A stretch of 45,492 nt of DNA, taken from Site-B1 sp963827785. GTDB lineage: Bacteria; Bacteroidota; Bacteroidia; Flavobacteriales; Flavobacteriaceae. Below the pieces are notes generated by a model. The model saw nothing but the letters and a program-made list of their open reading frames with translations, was not told the origin of the DNA and searched no databases. The stretch spans positions 1 through 45,492 of the forward strand of contig CAWHCT010000017.1 in the NCBI GenBank assembly GCA_963827785.1, read 5' to 3'. Both the position numbers and the translations under genes were made by a program. Below are positions 25,297-34,739 of the stretch, one piece after another (positions within the stretch are counted from its first letter, which is position 1; each line of letters starts with the position of its first letter).

Positions 25297-25330
25297 AAAA
25301 AAGGCTGAATTTAAATTCAGCCTTTTTTAT
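25297..25330. terminator. Bidirectional terminator between the OmpP1 gene and the giant adhesin gene
   Basis: A perfect palindrome, arms AAGGCTGAATTT at 25301-25312 and its complement to 25324, with A and T runs on either side. It suits both convergent genes. Confidence 0.85.
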
Positions 25331-28300
25331 TATCTCTTTAAAGTAAAATGAGCTTTAAACTCTTTTCTAGTATCATCACTTGGTTCTCTGTACTGGACAG
25401 TAAACCAGTAATCTGATGATGGTAAGGCTTCACCATTAAATGTGCCATCCCAGCCTACAGCCGTTGGACTTAACTGTTTTAATAGCTTCCCATACCTGTC
25501 AAATATATAAATTTTTGCGTCAACTTGATTCGATATCCCTATTATATTCCACGTGTCATGATACCCATCTCCATTTGGGGTAAAGTACAACGGATAGTCC
25601 ATGATCATCACCATCACACTGCTCTCTCCACAGCCATTTATATCTCTGGCTCTTACCTCATGCTCCCCGGCCATCACATCATTAAAGGTTCCGCTCTGTT
25701 GCCATAATCCTCCATCCAAACTGAATTCATATTCTCCCTCTCCAGTGGCACTTGCCTCGATCACATGAACCTCCGCAAAGGCCAGTGTTGTTACTGTCGC
25801 TGTGACATCCGGTGGTGAACTCTGTTCTACCTCAGTACTGTCACTGTTCTGACAGCCTGTACTCGTATTGGTTACTAATACAGAGTACATACCTGCTGAT
25901 GAGGGTACATATGTTGAATCGGTCCCTACAACTGTCCCTGTGGAGTCTGTCCATTCAAAATCATAATCTGCCGCATCCAGTCCCGTGTCTATTACCGGTG
26001 GTGAAACCATCGTTTCAACACCTCCTGCACTGTCCACACATAGTATGTAACTGTCCTCTATGGTAAATATGGGCAGTAATTCTACCCTAATGCTTAACGT
26101 TGTGGTCTGGTAACATATTGTTGTGTTGTTATCTACTCTCACATAGATAATCTGTGGATTGGTCATATTCTCATAGATCGTCGGTATCGGGTTCACCCCT
26201 GCTTCGGCTTCTGCCTGAGTAGCATAATAACTAACCGTATATGCCAGTGGATCCTGCCCGCCCAAGACCTCTGCATCCTGAGTGCTCAGATCAAACTGAC
26301 CCAATCCGTCATTATCTCCCAGATTATCACAGATCACATACTCATTCAGTGGCATATTGGCCAATGCTGCTTCCTGTACCTCTATGTTGAAACTCTGTGT
26401 GCTGATATCACAGCCCGTTGTCGTGTCTGTAATGTTCACAAAGATCTGCTGTGGATTGGTCACATTCGTGTACGGACTTATCAGTGCGTTTATTCCCGAC
26501 TGAGCATCTGCCTGAGTCGCATGGTAGGTCACTGCAAATACTGCAGGGTCCTGTCCGTTAAGGACTTCTGCTGTCTTGCTCTCCAGATCAAATGCAAAGA
26601 ACCCATCTGTATTCTGCTCGCATTCTATAAGGTCCGTTACCGCTATATCAGCCGGTACCGGATTTACCTGTAGCTCCAGCTCCACCATCGTATAACAGCC
26701 TGTGGTATCATTGGTCACTCGCACATAGATGGTCTGCAGGTTACTCGTGCTGGTGTACATCGTTGGGTCTGTGATGTCATTGGTTCCTGATTCAGCATCT
26801 GTCTGCGTCTCATAATAGGTCGCACTCACTCCCAGTTCTCCATTGATGATAGCCGCCTCTCGTATGGTCAGATCAAATTCCTCTACGCCATCACCCGGAT
26901 TCACATCATCACACAAGATGATAGGAAGCGGCGTTTGTGGCGTTGGGTTTGGCAATACCCTTAGGGTTAAGGTAGTAAATGTGTAACAGCCTGTATCGCC
27001 ATCGGTCACTCTTACATATATGGTCTGTGGGTTGACCGTGTTTTGATAAGCATCTGCAGGAGTTATCACATTGCTGTCTGCCTGAGAATCGGCCTGGGTC
27101 TCATAATAACTTACCGATAAGGAGCCATCGCCCGAGGTGATCTCTGTGTCTTTTACCGTAAGATCAAAGATCTGTATACCATCTGCTGCTGCATAATAAT
27201 CGTCATCACACAACTCCAGTGGTGTAGGTTGTACGATAACCGGCAGTGGATTCACTATCAGGTCAAACTCGCCTGTATTGATACATCCGCTCACAACATG
27301 TTCCAATCGTACATAGATCGTCTGTGGATTGCTCAGATTCGTATAACTTGTTGTACCCACTATCGCATTGTTGCCCGTGTCTGCATCTGCCTGGGTCACA
27401 TGATAGGTCAATGTATAGTCTGACGGTGCTTGTGATCCCAAGACCTCTGCGTCTTTTATAGTCAGATCAAATTGCGTAAAACCATCGGTATTGTCATCAC
27501 ATAACTCCAAAGGTGTTATGGGGTCCGGTATGATTGGGGTGTTGTATACTATCAGATCTAACGCTACAAAAGTCGCACAATCCGTCGCTATGGTAGCACT
27601 CTCAACCCGTACATACAATGTCTGATTGTAAGCTACTATATTATTATATGGACTACTGAGTGCATTAACATTAGTTATCTGCATCTGACTGAGTCTCATG
27701 ATAGGAAACCGTCAAGGTGGGATCACCTCCTGTGATTATGGCATCGGAGTCCGTTAACATAAACGCCCCAAAGCCGTCATTGTCGAGATCGCAAAACTCC
27801 ATTGGTGGCGGTGTATTGGCTATAGGTGCCTGCTCTACAACCAGATCCAAAGGTACCGTGGAATAGCAGCCTGTGTTGATGTCTTCTCCCCTCGCATAGA
27901 CTGTCTGTGGATTAGAGGTGTTCGTGTAAGGAATGGCCAAAGCGTTCACTGCTGCATCTGCATCCGCCTGAGTTTCAAAGTAACTCACCGAATAATTGGG
28001 ATTGCCTCCCGTTATCTCCCCATTCTTCAGGCTTAGATCGATCTGAGTAAATCCATCTGCCACACCATCATCGCAAACCTCTAAAGATGTTGGTGATGTT
28101 AATATTGGGTAAGGATTGACGATTAGGTCAAAAACTGTCAATGACGTAAAACATCCTGTTACATTATCTTCAACTCTCGTATAAATAGTCTGTGGATTAG
28201 ATAGATTTGAATAAATTGCAGGATTGGGAATAGCATTAATATCACTATCGGCATCTGCCTGAGATTCATAAAAACTTAATGTAACTCCAACCTGGGCTCC

Positions 28301-30484
28301 TAGAATAATTCCCGATTGGGTGGTTAGATCAAAAATTTCAAAACCATCATTGCTTGCATCATCACAAAGCTCATAGTCCGGAGGTTGAGTCGCAGTTGGA
28401 GCAGGATTAACAGTTATTAAGAATGTAGTTGTATCAAAACAATCAACATTATTGTTGTTTTCAATTCTCACATAAATGGTCTGAGGGCTGCTAATATTAA
28501 AATAAGGTGAGACCAATGCATTTGAATTAAGATCAGCATTTGCCTGTGATTCATGATAAGTGACAGAATAATCAGCGGCTAATTGAGCACCTAAAATAAT
28601 AGATGTCTGCATTTCCAGATCAAACTGTTCCACGCCATTATTCGATGGATCATCACAAGTTTCCATATCTGGAGGTCCATTGGCAGTAGGTAAATTTGAA
28701 ACAACTAATGTAAAACTTGTAGATTCATAACAAACTGTATTTATATCATCTTCCACTCTTACATAAATAGTCTGTGGATTGGATATATTTGTATATGGGC
28801 TAATTAACGCGTTTATATCTCCATCTGCATCAGCCTGGGTTTCATGATAGCTAATAGTTACACCAGTCTGTCCTCCAAGAATTATCGAAGATTGGGATGT
28901 TAAATCAAAAGTTTCAATTCCGTCATTGCTCATGTCGTCACAAGCATTTAAATCGGGAGGTTGGTTTGCCGTTATCCCTGAAGTCACTACTAAATCAAAA
29001 GTTGTGGTTTCGAAACAATCTGTATTACTGTCATTTTCAATTCGCACAACAATTGTCTGTGGATTTACAGTGTTGGTAAATAAATTTGGTAAGGCATTTG
29101 CATTTGTATCTGCATCAGCTTGATTTAGATGATAAGAAACAGTAATTCCAACTTGAGCTCCAATGATTTCTGTATCCTTAGTGGATAGGTCAAATTCTGT
29201 AAAACCATCAACTACCGGATCATCGCAAAGCAAATAATCTGAAATTGGATTGGCTATCGGTATTGAGAAAAAAGTGATTACAACATCATCAACAAGATCA
29301 CATCCTTGATCAGTTACAGTAACACTATAGGTACCTGAATCTGGAGACGAAACTGTGTAAGTTGAATTTGTTTCTCCTGCCAAATCAGTTCCATTCAAAG
29401 CCCACTGGTAAGTCGCTGTGCCAGAACCAATATCAGCATTAAGAACAACATCCGGGTCTCCTTCGCACAAATCCTGATCCGGTCCCAGGTCAACAGTAAA
29501 TGGTACAGCTGTGGTCACTAATACATCATCGGTCACTGTGGTAACGTCGCCATTACAGTTTGTGTAAACTACTTCCGCTGTATATACTGTATCGGAAGAA
29601 GGGCAAACATTGATTGTGTTGGCAGTTCCTATATTGGCTCCCGTATCATCATACCAGTTAAAAACATAATTTCTTGCTCCATCCGGAGTAAATCTCCAGG
29701 CTTCATCATTTGCTGTCCATGGCGAATCGCTTGTATTTCGTCCAGGTGGTACATAAGCTATTGTGCCTGCATTGTTTTGAATACCCAAGATTGCATTTCC
29801 ATTGTTCCAACCTGCACAAACGGGTTTATTTTGAACATAAACTTCTATAGCATTTGTTGTTTCATAAAGTACTATTTGTGAAGTGGATGTTAAATTATTA
29901 CAACTATACTGAGCTACACTAGAAAATGATACAACAAATGTTCTGCAAGGGGCAGTTCCAATAATGTCCCATGCAATTTCAGGACCAGAGGTTAAAATTG
30001 AAGGGTCCATATCATGACCAACTCCAAAGATGTTAGCCTCAGCAAGGGCTTCATCAGTATTATTAGGAATATCTACATCAAAACCAAAATCATTCGAAAA
30101 ACCACCTGTATCAGCGGGATCAACATCAAACCTAACTACACCATTAGATCCAACCTGTATTTGATTATAAACATCACCAAAAAAACAAAAATCAAAAGGT
30201 AGATTAATTATGTTTGACCAAGAATCATCTATATTAACCGATATCGGATTTGCTAATCCTGTATAAGGAAAAGGTGGAGCATATGGAATTGAGGATACTC
30301 CGTATACATCTGTCTCTCCTGTTTGTAAATAACTGGCGGTTAAATCAACACAAGTATTCGTGCAATCGACTGAAGCATCAGATCCTGCATTCACATTAGG
30401 ACAACCGGGACCTTGAGAAAAAACAGCATTAGTAAATACTAAATTTATTATTATAAATAAAAAAGTTGTTATACTTTTCTTCAT
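25330..30484 (-). CDS. Giant T9SS type B surface protein with eleven adhesin-like repeats (one frameshift)
   Basis: About 1,717 residues when joined. Start at ATG 30484 (MKKSITTFLFIIINLVF signal peptide; a second in-frame ATG lies 12 nt upstream). Order: N-terminal beta domain of about 300 residues; two PKD/Ig-like domains, including DLGPDQDLCEGDPDVVLNAD; eleven repeats of about 90-100 residues built around 'LCDD--DGF--FDL', 'SYHETQADAD' and 'NPQTIYVR'; another Ig-like region; and a C-terminal CHU_C/type B sorting domain (YFTPNGDGYHDTWNI to FKAHFTLKR). It is exported by T9SS and bound to the surface, for adhesion or gliding. The frame changes at 27675-27676 inside repeat 6, where dropping one base restores DADTNVNALSSPY. 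Open pieces are 27671-30496 and 25330-27699. The span is one base over a whole number of codons. Confidence 0.9.
26070..29262 (-). repeat. Eleven tandem coding repeats of about 290 bp
   Basis: In-frame repeats inside the giant surface protein. Repeats 1-4 (higher coordinates) are AT-rich like the rest of the window. Repeats 7-11 and the downstream Ig-like part are visibly richer in G and C, and their DNA is more alike. Boundaries are estimated from the protein pattern. Confidence 0.75.
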
Positions 30485-30594
30485 GGAATTGGGCATTAAC
30501 AGGTGCGAAATTTAAGAAAAATTAAATAAACGGCTTTAATATAACGTCCCTATTAATACTTAATTATTTGAATCTATTTGAAATTATAAATGTT

Positions 30595-30602
30595 TATCTT
30601 TG
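30595..30602 (+). promoter_or_regulatory. -7 promoter element of folE
   Basis: TATCTTTG matches TAnnTTTG and ends 23 nt before the chosen folE ATG at 30626. TTG words lie 14 and 24 nt upstream, neither ideal. Confidence 0.55.
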
Positions 30603-30625
30603 TAGCTTTATTATTTTTGAGTACT

Positions 30626-31304
30626 ATGAAAATTGAAAGAGACATAAAAAACATAGATAATATAGGGGATGACCACATAGGAACATCGGCCAATACTCCA
30701 ATGAGAGACGATGCTTTTAAATTATCTAATGAACAGAAAATAGATGTTATCAAAGATGATGTAAGGCATATCATGGAAACATTAGGTCTTGATTTGACAG
30801 ATGACAGCTTAAATGGTACTCCCAATGCGCGTAGCAAAAATGTTTGTCAATGAGGTTTTTGGAGGTCTCAACCCAAATAAAAGACCTAAAGCTTCTACCT
30901 TTCAAAATAAATATAAATATGGTGAAATGCTGGTTGAAAAAAACATAACAGTTTATTCAACATGTGAGCACCATTTGTTACCAATAGTTGGAAAAGCGCA
31001 TGTAGCCTATATATCCAATGGAACTGTAGTTGGACTATCTAAAATGAACAGGATAGTAGATTATTACGCGAAAAGGCCACAGGTGCAGGAGCGTTTAACT
31101 ATTCAAATTGTCAAGGAACTTCAAAGAATATTAAATACAAAAGATGTTGCGTGCGTTATTGATGCAAAACATCTTTGTGTTAATTCCAGAGGAATTAGGG
31201 ATATTGACAGCAGCACCGTAACTTCAGAATTTGGTGGAAAATTCAAAAACAGCAAAATAAAAAGAGAGTTCTTAGACTATATAAAATTAAATACAGAATT
31301 CTAA
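30626..31304 (+). CDS. folE: GTP cyclohydrolase I (one single-base insertion)
   Basis: The first enzyme of folate/pterin synthesis, turning GTP into dihydroneopterin triphosphate. About 225 residues after joining. Start MKIERDIKNID at ATG 30626; the more upstream TTG/ATG options overlap the promoter. The N-terminal part ends in LNGTPN, and the next frame continues RVAKMFVNEVFGG. Removing one base in AATGCGCG (30827-30831) restores TPNRVAKMF. The zinc motif STCEHHLLP and the second zinc Cys in AKHLCVNSRG are intact. Open pieces are 30590-30853 and 30813-31304. The span is one base over 226 codons. With folP elsewhere in the window it implies de novo folate synthesis, so a true null is unlikely. 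Confidence 0.92.
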
Positions 31305-31328
31305 CCTTATTTTATTAAATCTTTTTTA

Positions 31329-32813
31329 ATGCCGCTTTACCAAGATCAGCAAATAAAAATCTATAATTCTCTTACTGGGAAAAAGGACATTTTAAAACCT
31401 ATTAGCGAAGGACATATAGGAATGTATGTTTGTGGACCAACGGTTTACAGCAATGTGCATTTGGGAAATGTTCGAACATTCATGTCTTTTGATGTGATCT
31501 TTAGGTATTTCAAACATTTAGGATATAAAGTCAGGTACGTTAGAAATATTACAGATGCCGGACATTTGGAAAATGATGCTGATGCAGGAGAAGACAGGAT
31601 TGCTAAAAAAGCACGTTTAGAAGCAATTGAGCCAATGGAAGTGGTGCAGCGTTATACTGTTGACTTTCATAACATTCTAAACAAATTCAATTTTTTATCT
31701 CCCAGTATTGAACCTACTGCTACCGGACATATTATCGAACAAATTGAAATCATTAAAGAAATTTTGGACAATGGATTTGCTTATGAGATTAATGGTTCTG
31801 TTTATTTCGATGTACATAAATATAATAAGACCCACAATTACGGCATTTTGAGTAAGCGCAAACTGGAAGATCTTATTCACAATACTAGAGAACTTGATGG
31901 TCAGTCTGATAAAAAGAACCCACAAGATTTTGCACTTTGGAAAAAAGCAGAACCAGAACATATTATGCGATGGCCTTCTCCCTGGAGTGATGGTTTCCCT
32001 GGCTGGCATCTTGAATGTACAGCCATGAGTACAAAATATTTAGGGGAACATTTTGATATTCATGGAGGTGGAATGGATTTAAAATTTCCACATCACGAAT
32101 GTGAAATTGCTCAAGCTGAAGCTGCAAATAATCAAAGTCCGGTCAATATCTGGATGCATGCCAATATGCTTATAATGAATGGCAAAAAAATGGCAAAATC
32201 CACAGGGAATTTCATATTACCCAACGAAATTTTCTCAGGAGACAATCCTCATATTACAAAGGCATTCCATCCAGGTGTAGCCAGATTCTTTATGCTGCAG
32301 GCCCATTATAGAAGTATTTTAGATTTTACAAATGATGGTCTGTTAGCTGCAGAAAAGGGATTCAACCGGTTGATGGATTCCATCAAATTAATAGATTCAT
32401 TGCCTACTTCAAGTACTTCTTCTTTTGATATTAATTCATGGAAACAAAAGTGTTATGATGCCATGAATGATGACTTCAATACACCAATCTTAATCGCCAA
32501 TTTATTTGATGCTTCTAAGTTTATCAACCAGGTAAATGAGGGTAAAGCAACAATAACTAAAGACGATCTAATAGTACTTCAAACAACGATAAATAGTTTT
32601 GTTTTTGATGTATTAGGGTTGACCAATGGTTCAGATCGGTCAGGAGTTGAAGAAGAAAAACTTGCTGGAGCAGTTGAACTTTTGATCAAACTCAGGCAAG
32701 AAGCAAGAGAAAATAAGGATTTTGCCTTATCCGATAAAATTCGTGATGAATTATCTGCAGTCGGCATTCAACTTCAGGACGGAAAAGAAGGAACTACTTT
32801 CACGACTAACTAG
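31329..32813 (+). CDS. cysS: Cysteinyl-tRNA synthetase
   Basis: A 494-residue class I synthetase that charges tRNA-Cys. Visible motifs: CGPTVYSNVHLGNVRTF (zinc Cys and the HIGH-type HLGN) near residues 35-51, further zinc ligands in the WHLECTAMS and HHECEIAQ segments, and KMAKSTGN as the KMSKS loop (about 289-296). Length is normal. It lies 24 nt after folE and 2 nt before yidD, so the three form a probable operon. Confidence 0.97.
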   Translation: MPLYQDQQIKIYNSLTGKKDILKPISEGHIGMYVCGPTVYSNVHLGNVRTFMSFDVIFRYFKHLGYKVRYVRNITDAGHLENDADAGEDRIAKKARLEAIEPMEVVQRYTVDFHNILNKFNFLSPSIEPTATGHIIEQIEIIKEILDNGFAYEINGSVYFDVHKYNKTHNYGILSKRKLEDLIHNTRELDGQSDKKNPQDFALWKKAEPEHIMRWPSPWSDGFPGWHLECTAMSTKYLGEHFDIHGGGMDLKFPHHECEIAQAEAANNQSPVNIWMHANMLIMNGKKMAKSTGNFILPNEIFSGDNPHITKAFHPGVARFFMLQAHYRSILDFTNDGLLAAEKGFNRLMDSIKLIDSLPTSSTSSFDINSWKQKCYDAMNDDFNTPILIANLFDASKFINQVNEGKATITKDDLIVLQTTINSFVFDVLGLTNGSDRSGVEEEKLAGAVELLIKLRQEARENKDFALSDKIRDELSAVGIQLQDGKEGTTFTTN

Positions 32814-32815
32814 TT

Positions 32816-33052
32816 ATGAAAAAAATATTAGTTGCCCCTTTTTTATTACTCATTAAGATCTATCAAACCGTTATTTCTCCCTTTACTCCGGCAACTTGCA
32901 GGTTTCAACCAACATGTTCACATTATGCTAAAGAAGCCTTAGAAAAACACGGATTTTTTAAAGGCGGATGGCTGGCTTTAAGGAGGATTTTTAGTTGTCA
33001 TCCATGGGGCCGTTCTGGTTATGACCCTGTTCCAGATAAGGATGACAACTAA
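32816..33052 (+). CDS. yidD: Membrane protein insertion efficiency factor YidD
   Basis: A 78-residue small membrane-associated protein thought to assist YidC-dependent insertion. The family pattern is clear: IKIYQTVISPFTPATCRFQP, then CSHYAKEALEKHG, then a C-terminal CHPWGRSGYDPVP. The three conserved cysteines are present. It starts 2 nt after the cysS stop. Confidence 0.95.
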   Translation: MKKILVAPFLLLIKIYQTVISPFTPATCRFQPTCSHYAKEALEKHGFFKGGWLALRRIFSCHPWGRSGYDPVPDKDDN

Positions 33053-33087
33053 TTTGGGCGTTACTCTAGCTTAGCTTAAGTCAGGCT

Positions 33088-33167
33088 TCCCGATAGCTAT
33101 CGGGACGCTATATCTTTCCGGTGCTGAATTAAATTCAGCATCTCAAAAGGATACCGCTTCTATCCTT
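33088..33167. repeat. Cluster of three palindromes in the yidD-lgt gap
   Basis: Three hairpins stand in a row: TCCCGATAGCTATCGGGA (33088-33105, perfect), TGCTGAATT-A-AATTCAGCA (33122-33140) and AAGGATA/TATCCTT (33147-33153 with 33161-33167). I recall the first two as dispersed intergenic palindromes in flavobacteria. They are the only visible content of this 193-nt gap apart from the AT-rich lgt leader. They could protect or end the yidD transcript. Confidence 0.7.
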
Positions 33168-33245
33168 AAGGCAAAAATAATGTCCAATTAAAAATCTTTT
33201 TAAAACCACACAAAATCTTATATTTACCAAGCTAAAAAAATTAAT

Positions 33246-34172
33246 ATGCATGCATTAAAATTTGATTGGAATCCCATAACGGGAATTGATATTGTTGGAA
33301 ATTTTAAAATTCATTTCTATAGCTTGATGTGGCTTACAGCCTTTGTTTTAGGTTGGTATATTATGAAACGAATTTTTACCAGAGAGAAGGTTTCTTTGGA
33401 ATATCTGGACCCTCTTTTTCTATACACTGTTTTGGCTACAATGATTGGTGCCAGATTGGGTCATGTGATCTTTTATCAGTCAGAATTAATTCATGAGGAT
33501 TTTTTTAGCATCTTTTTACCATTCAGATTTAAAGGAGGATTTGAGTTTACCGGTTTTCAAGGATTAGCCAGTCATGGTGCAACCATTGGAATTATAATAG
33601 GCTTGTATTTATATAAAAAAAAATACCCCTATAAATCCTTGATGTGGCTCCTGGACAAATTGGTAATACCAAGTGCTTTAGGTGCTGCATTTATAAGGTT
33701 TGGTAACTTTATCAACTCCGAAATAATTGGCAAGGTTACAGACTCTAATTTCGGTGTTCGATTCATACAAGACCAGTATGGAAAGAGAGAGATCGTACAG
33801 CGTACCGGAATTAAAAATTATAAAGAAGCCTATGCGGCCGTCACTGATAATTCTAAGTTTGCCGATTTATTAGAGGTCGTTCCGTACAGACATCCTGCCC
33901 AGCTATATGAAGCAATCAGTTATGTAATCCTGTTTTTTATACTTTGGTTTGTTTATTCAAAAACTGTAAAAGGTGAAAAACCAGGCTATTTATTTGGACT
34001 CTTTTTTGTGTTGTTATGGACAATCAGATTCTTTGTGGAATTTGTGAAGGAGGCTCAAGTAAACGAAAGAGCAGAATGGATTTTGAATACAGGGCAATGG
34101 TTAAGTATTCCATTCATTTTATTAGGCTTGTATTTTATGTTTTTGTACAAACCTGAAACCAAAAATTACTAA
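33246..34172 (+). CDS. lgt: Prolipoprotein diacylglyceryl transferase
   Basis: A 308-residue inner-membrane enzyme that moves diacylglycerol from phosphatidylglycerol to the lipobox Cys of prelipoproteins. Several transmembrane helices and the family signatures are visible: GARLGHVIFYQ (about 68-78), the catalytic-region motif RFGNFINSEIIGK (about 152-164) and the later HPAQLYEA segment. It would serve the several lipoproteins encoded in this window. The DUF192 lipoprotein gene follows after one base. Confidence 0.95.
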   Translation: MHALKFDWNPITGIDIVGNFKIHFYSLMWLTAFVLGWYIMKRIFTREKVSLEYLDPLFLYTVLATMIGARLGHVIFYQSELIHEDFFSIFLPFRFKGGFEFTGFQGLASHGATIGIIIGLYLYKKKYPYKSLMWLLDKLVIPSALGAAFIRFGNFINSEIIGKVTDSNFGVRFIQDQYGKREIVQRTGIKNYKEAYAAVTDNSKFADLLEVVPYRHPAQLYEAISYVILFFILWFVYSKTVKGEKPGYLFGLFFVLLWTIRFFVEFVKEAQVNERAEWILNTGQWLSIPFILLGLYFMFLYKPETKNY

Positions 34173-34173
34173 G

Positions 34174-34674
34174 ATGATTCGTTTCAAATTAAAACTTACT
34201 TCTTTATTATTCCTAAGTATATTTTGTCTGAGCTCAATATCATGTAAAAAAGAAAACAAAGAGGTCAAACCTGTTGAAGTTACTTTTAAAAAAGAAGGTG
34301 AATTAAAACTATATAAATCACAAAGTGATTCATTAATTGTTAAGTTAGACATTGAAATAGCTGACACAGATTATGATGTACAAACAGGGTTAATGTACAG
34401 AAGTTCTATGCAAGACAACAGAGGTATGTTATTTGTATTTCCAACCATGCGGGAGCGCTTTTTTTATATGCGGAATACTAAATTCCCATTGGACTTAATT
34501 TATTTAGATCAAAATAAATATATTGTCAGTTTTCAGGAAAATGCAAAGCCTTTTGATGAAAGTTCTCTACCATCAGAAGTTCCTGCCCAATATGTTCTTG
34601 AAGTTAATGCAGGGCTAGCTGAAAAATGGTTGTTGGAAATTGGTGACAGAATGGAATATACAGAAGTGAAATAA
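34174..34674 (+). CDS. DUF192 domain lipoprotein
   Basis: A 166-residue protein with a lipoprotein signal peptide (lipobox SSISC, Cys24), then a charged linker and a DUF192 domain (about 55-165) with the typical LMYRSSMQDNRGMLFVFP and YMRNTKFPLDLIYLD motifs. The DUF192 fold is small and mostly beta; its function is unknown. It starts one base after the lgt stop, so the lipoprotein and the enzyme that lipidates it are co-translated. It ends at a strong terminator. Confidence 0.9.
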   Translation: MIRFKLKLTSLLFLSIFCLSSISCKKENKEVKPVEVTFKKEGELKLYKSQSDSLIVKLDIEIADTDYDVQTGLMYRSSMQDNRGMLFVFPTMRERFFYMRNTKFPLDLIYLDQNKYIVSFQENAKPFDESSLPSEVPAQYVLEVNAGLAEKWLLEIGDRMEYTEVK

Positions 34675-34684
34675 TAATACTGAT

Positions 34685-34722
34685 TTAAAAAAAGAGCTTT
34701 TCAATGAAAAGCTCTTTTTTTT
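34685..34722. terminator. Bidirectional terminator between DUF192 and secDF
   Basis: AAAAAAGAGCTTTTC pairs with GAAAAGCTCTTTTTT around a 3-nt loop (centre 34704). A runs before and T runs after serve both convergent genes. Confidence 0.88.
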
Positions 34723-34739
34723 AAATAACTAATTTAGAA

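Noticed and set aside
26070..29262. Repeat array considered as a CRISPR-like structure
   Set aside because: Units are about 290 bp, in frame and protein-coding; no short direct repeats or cas genes.
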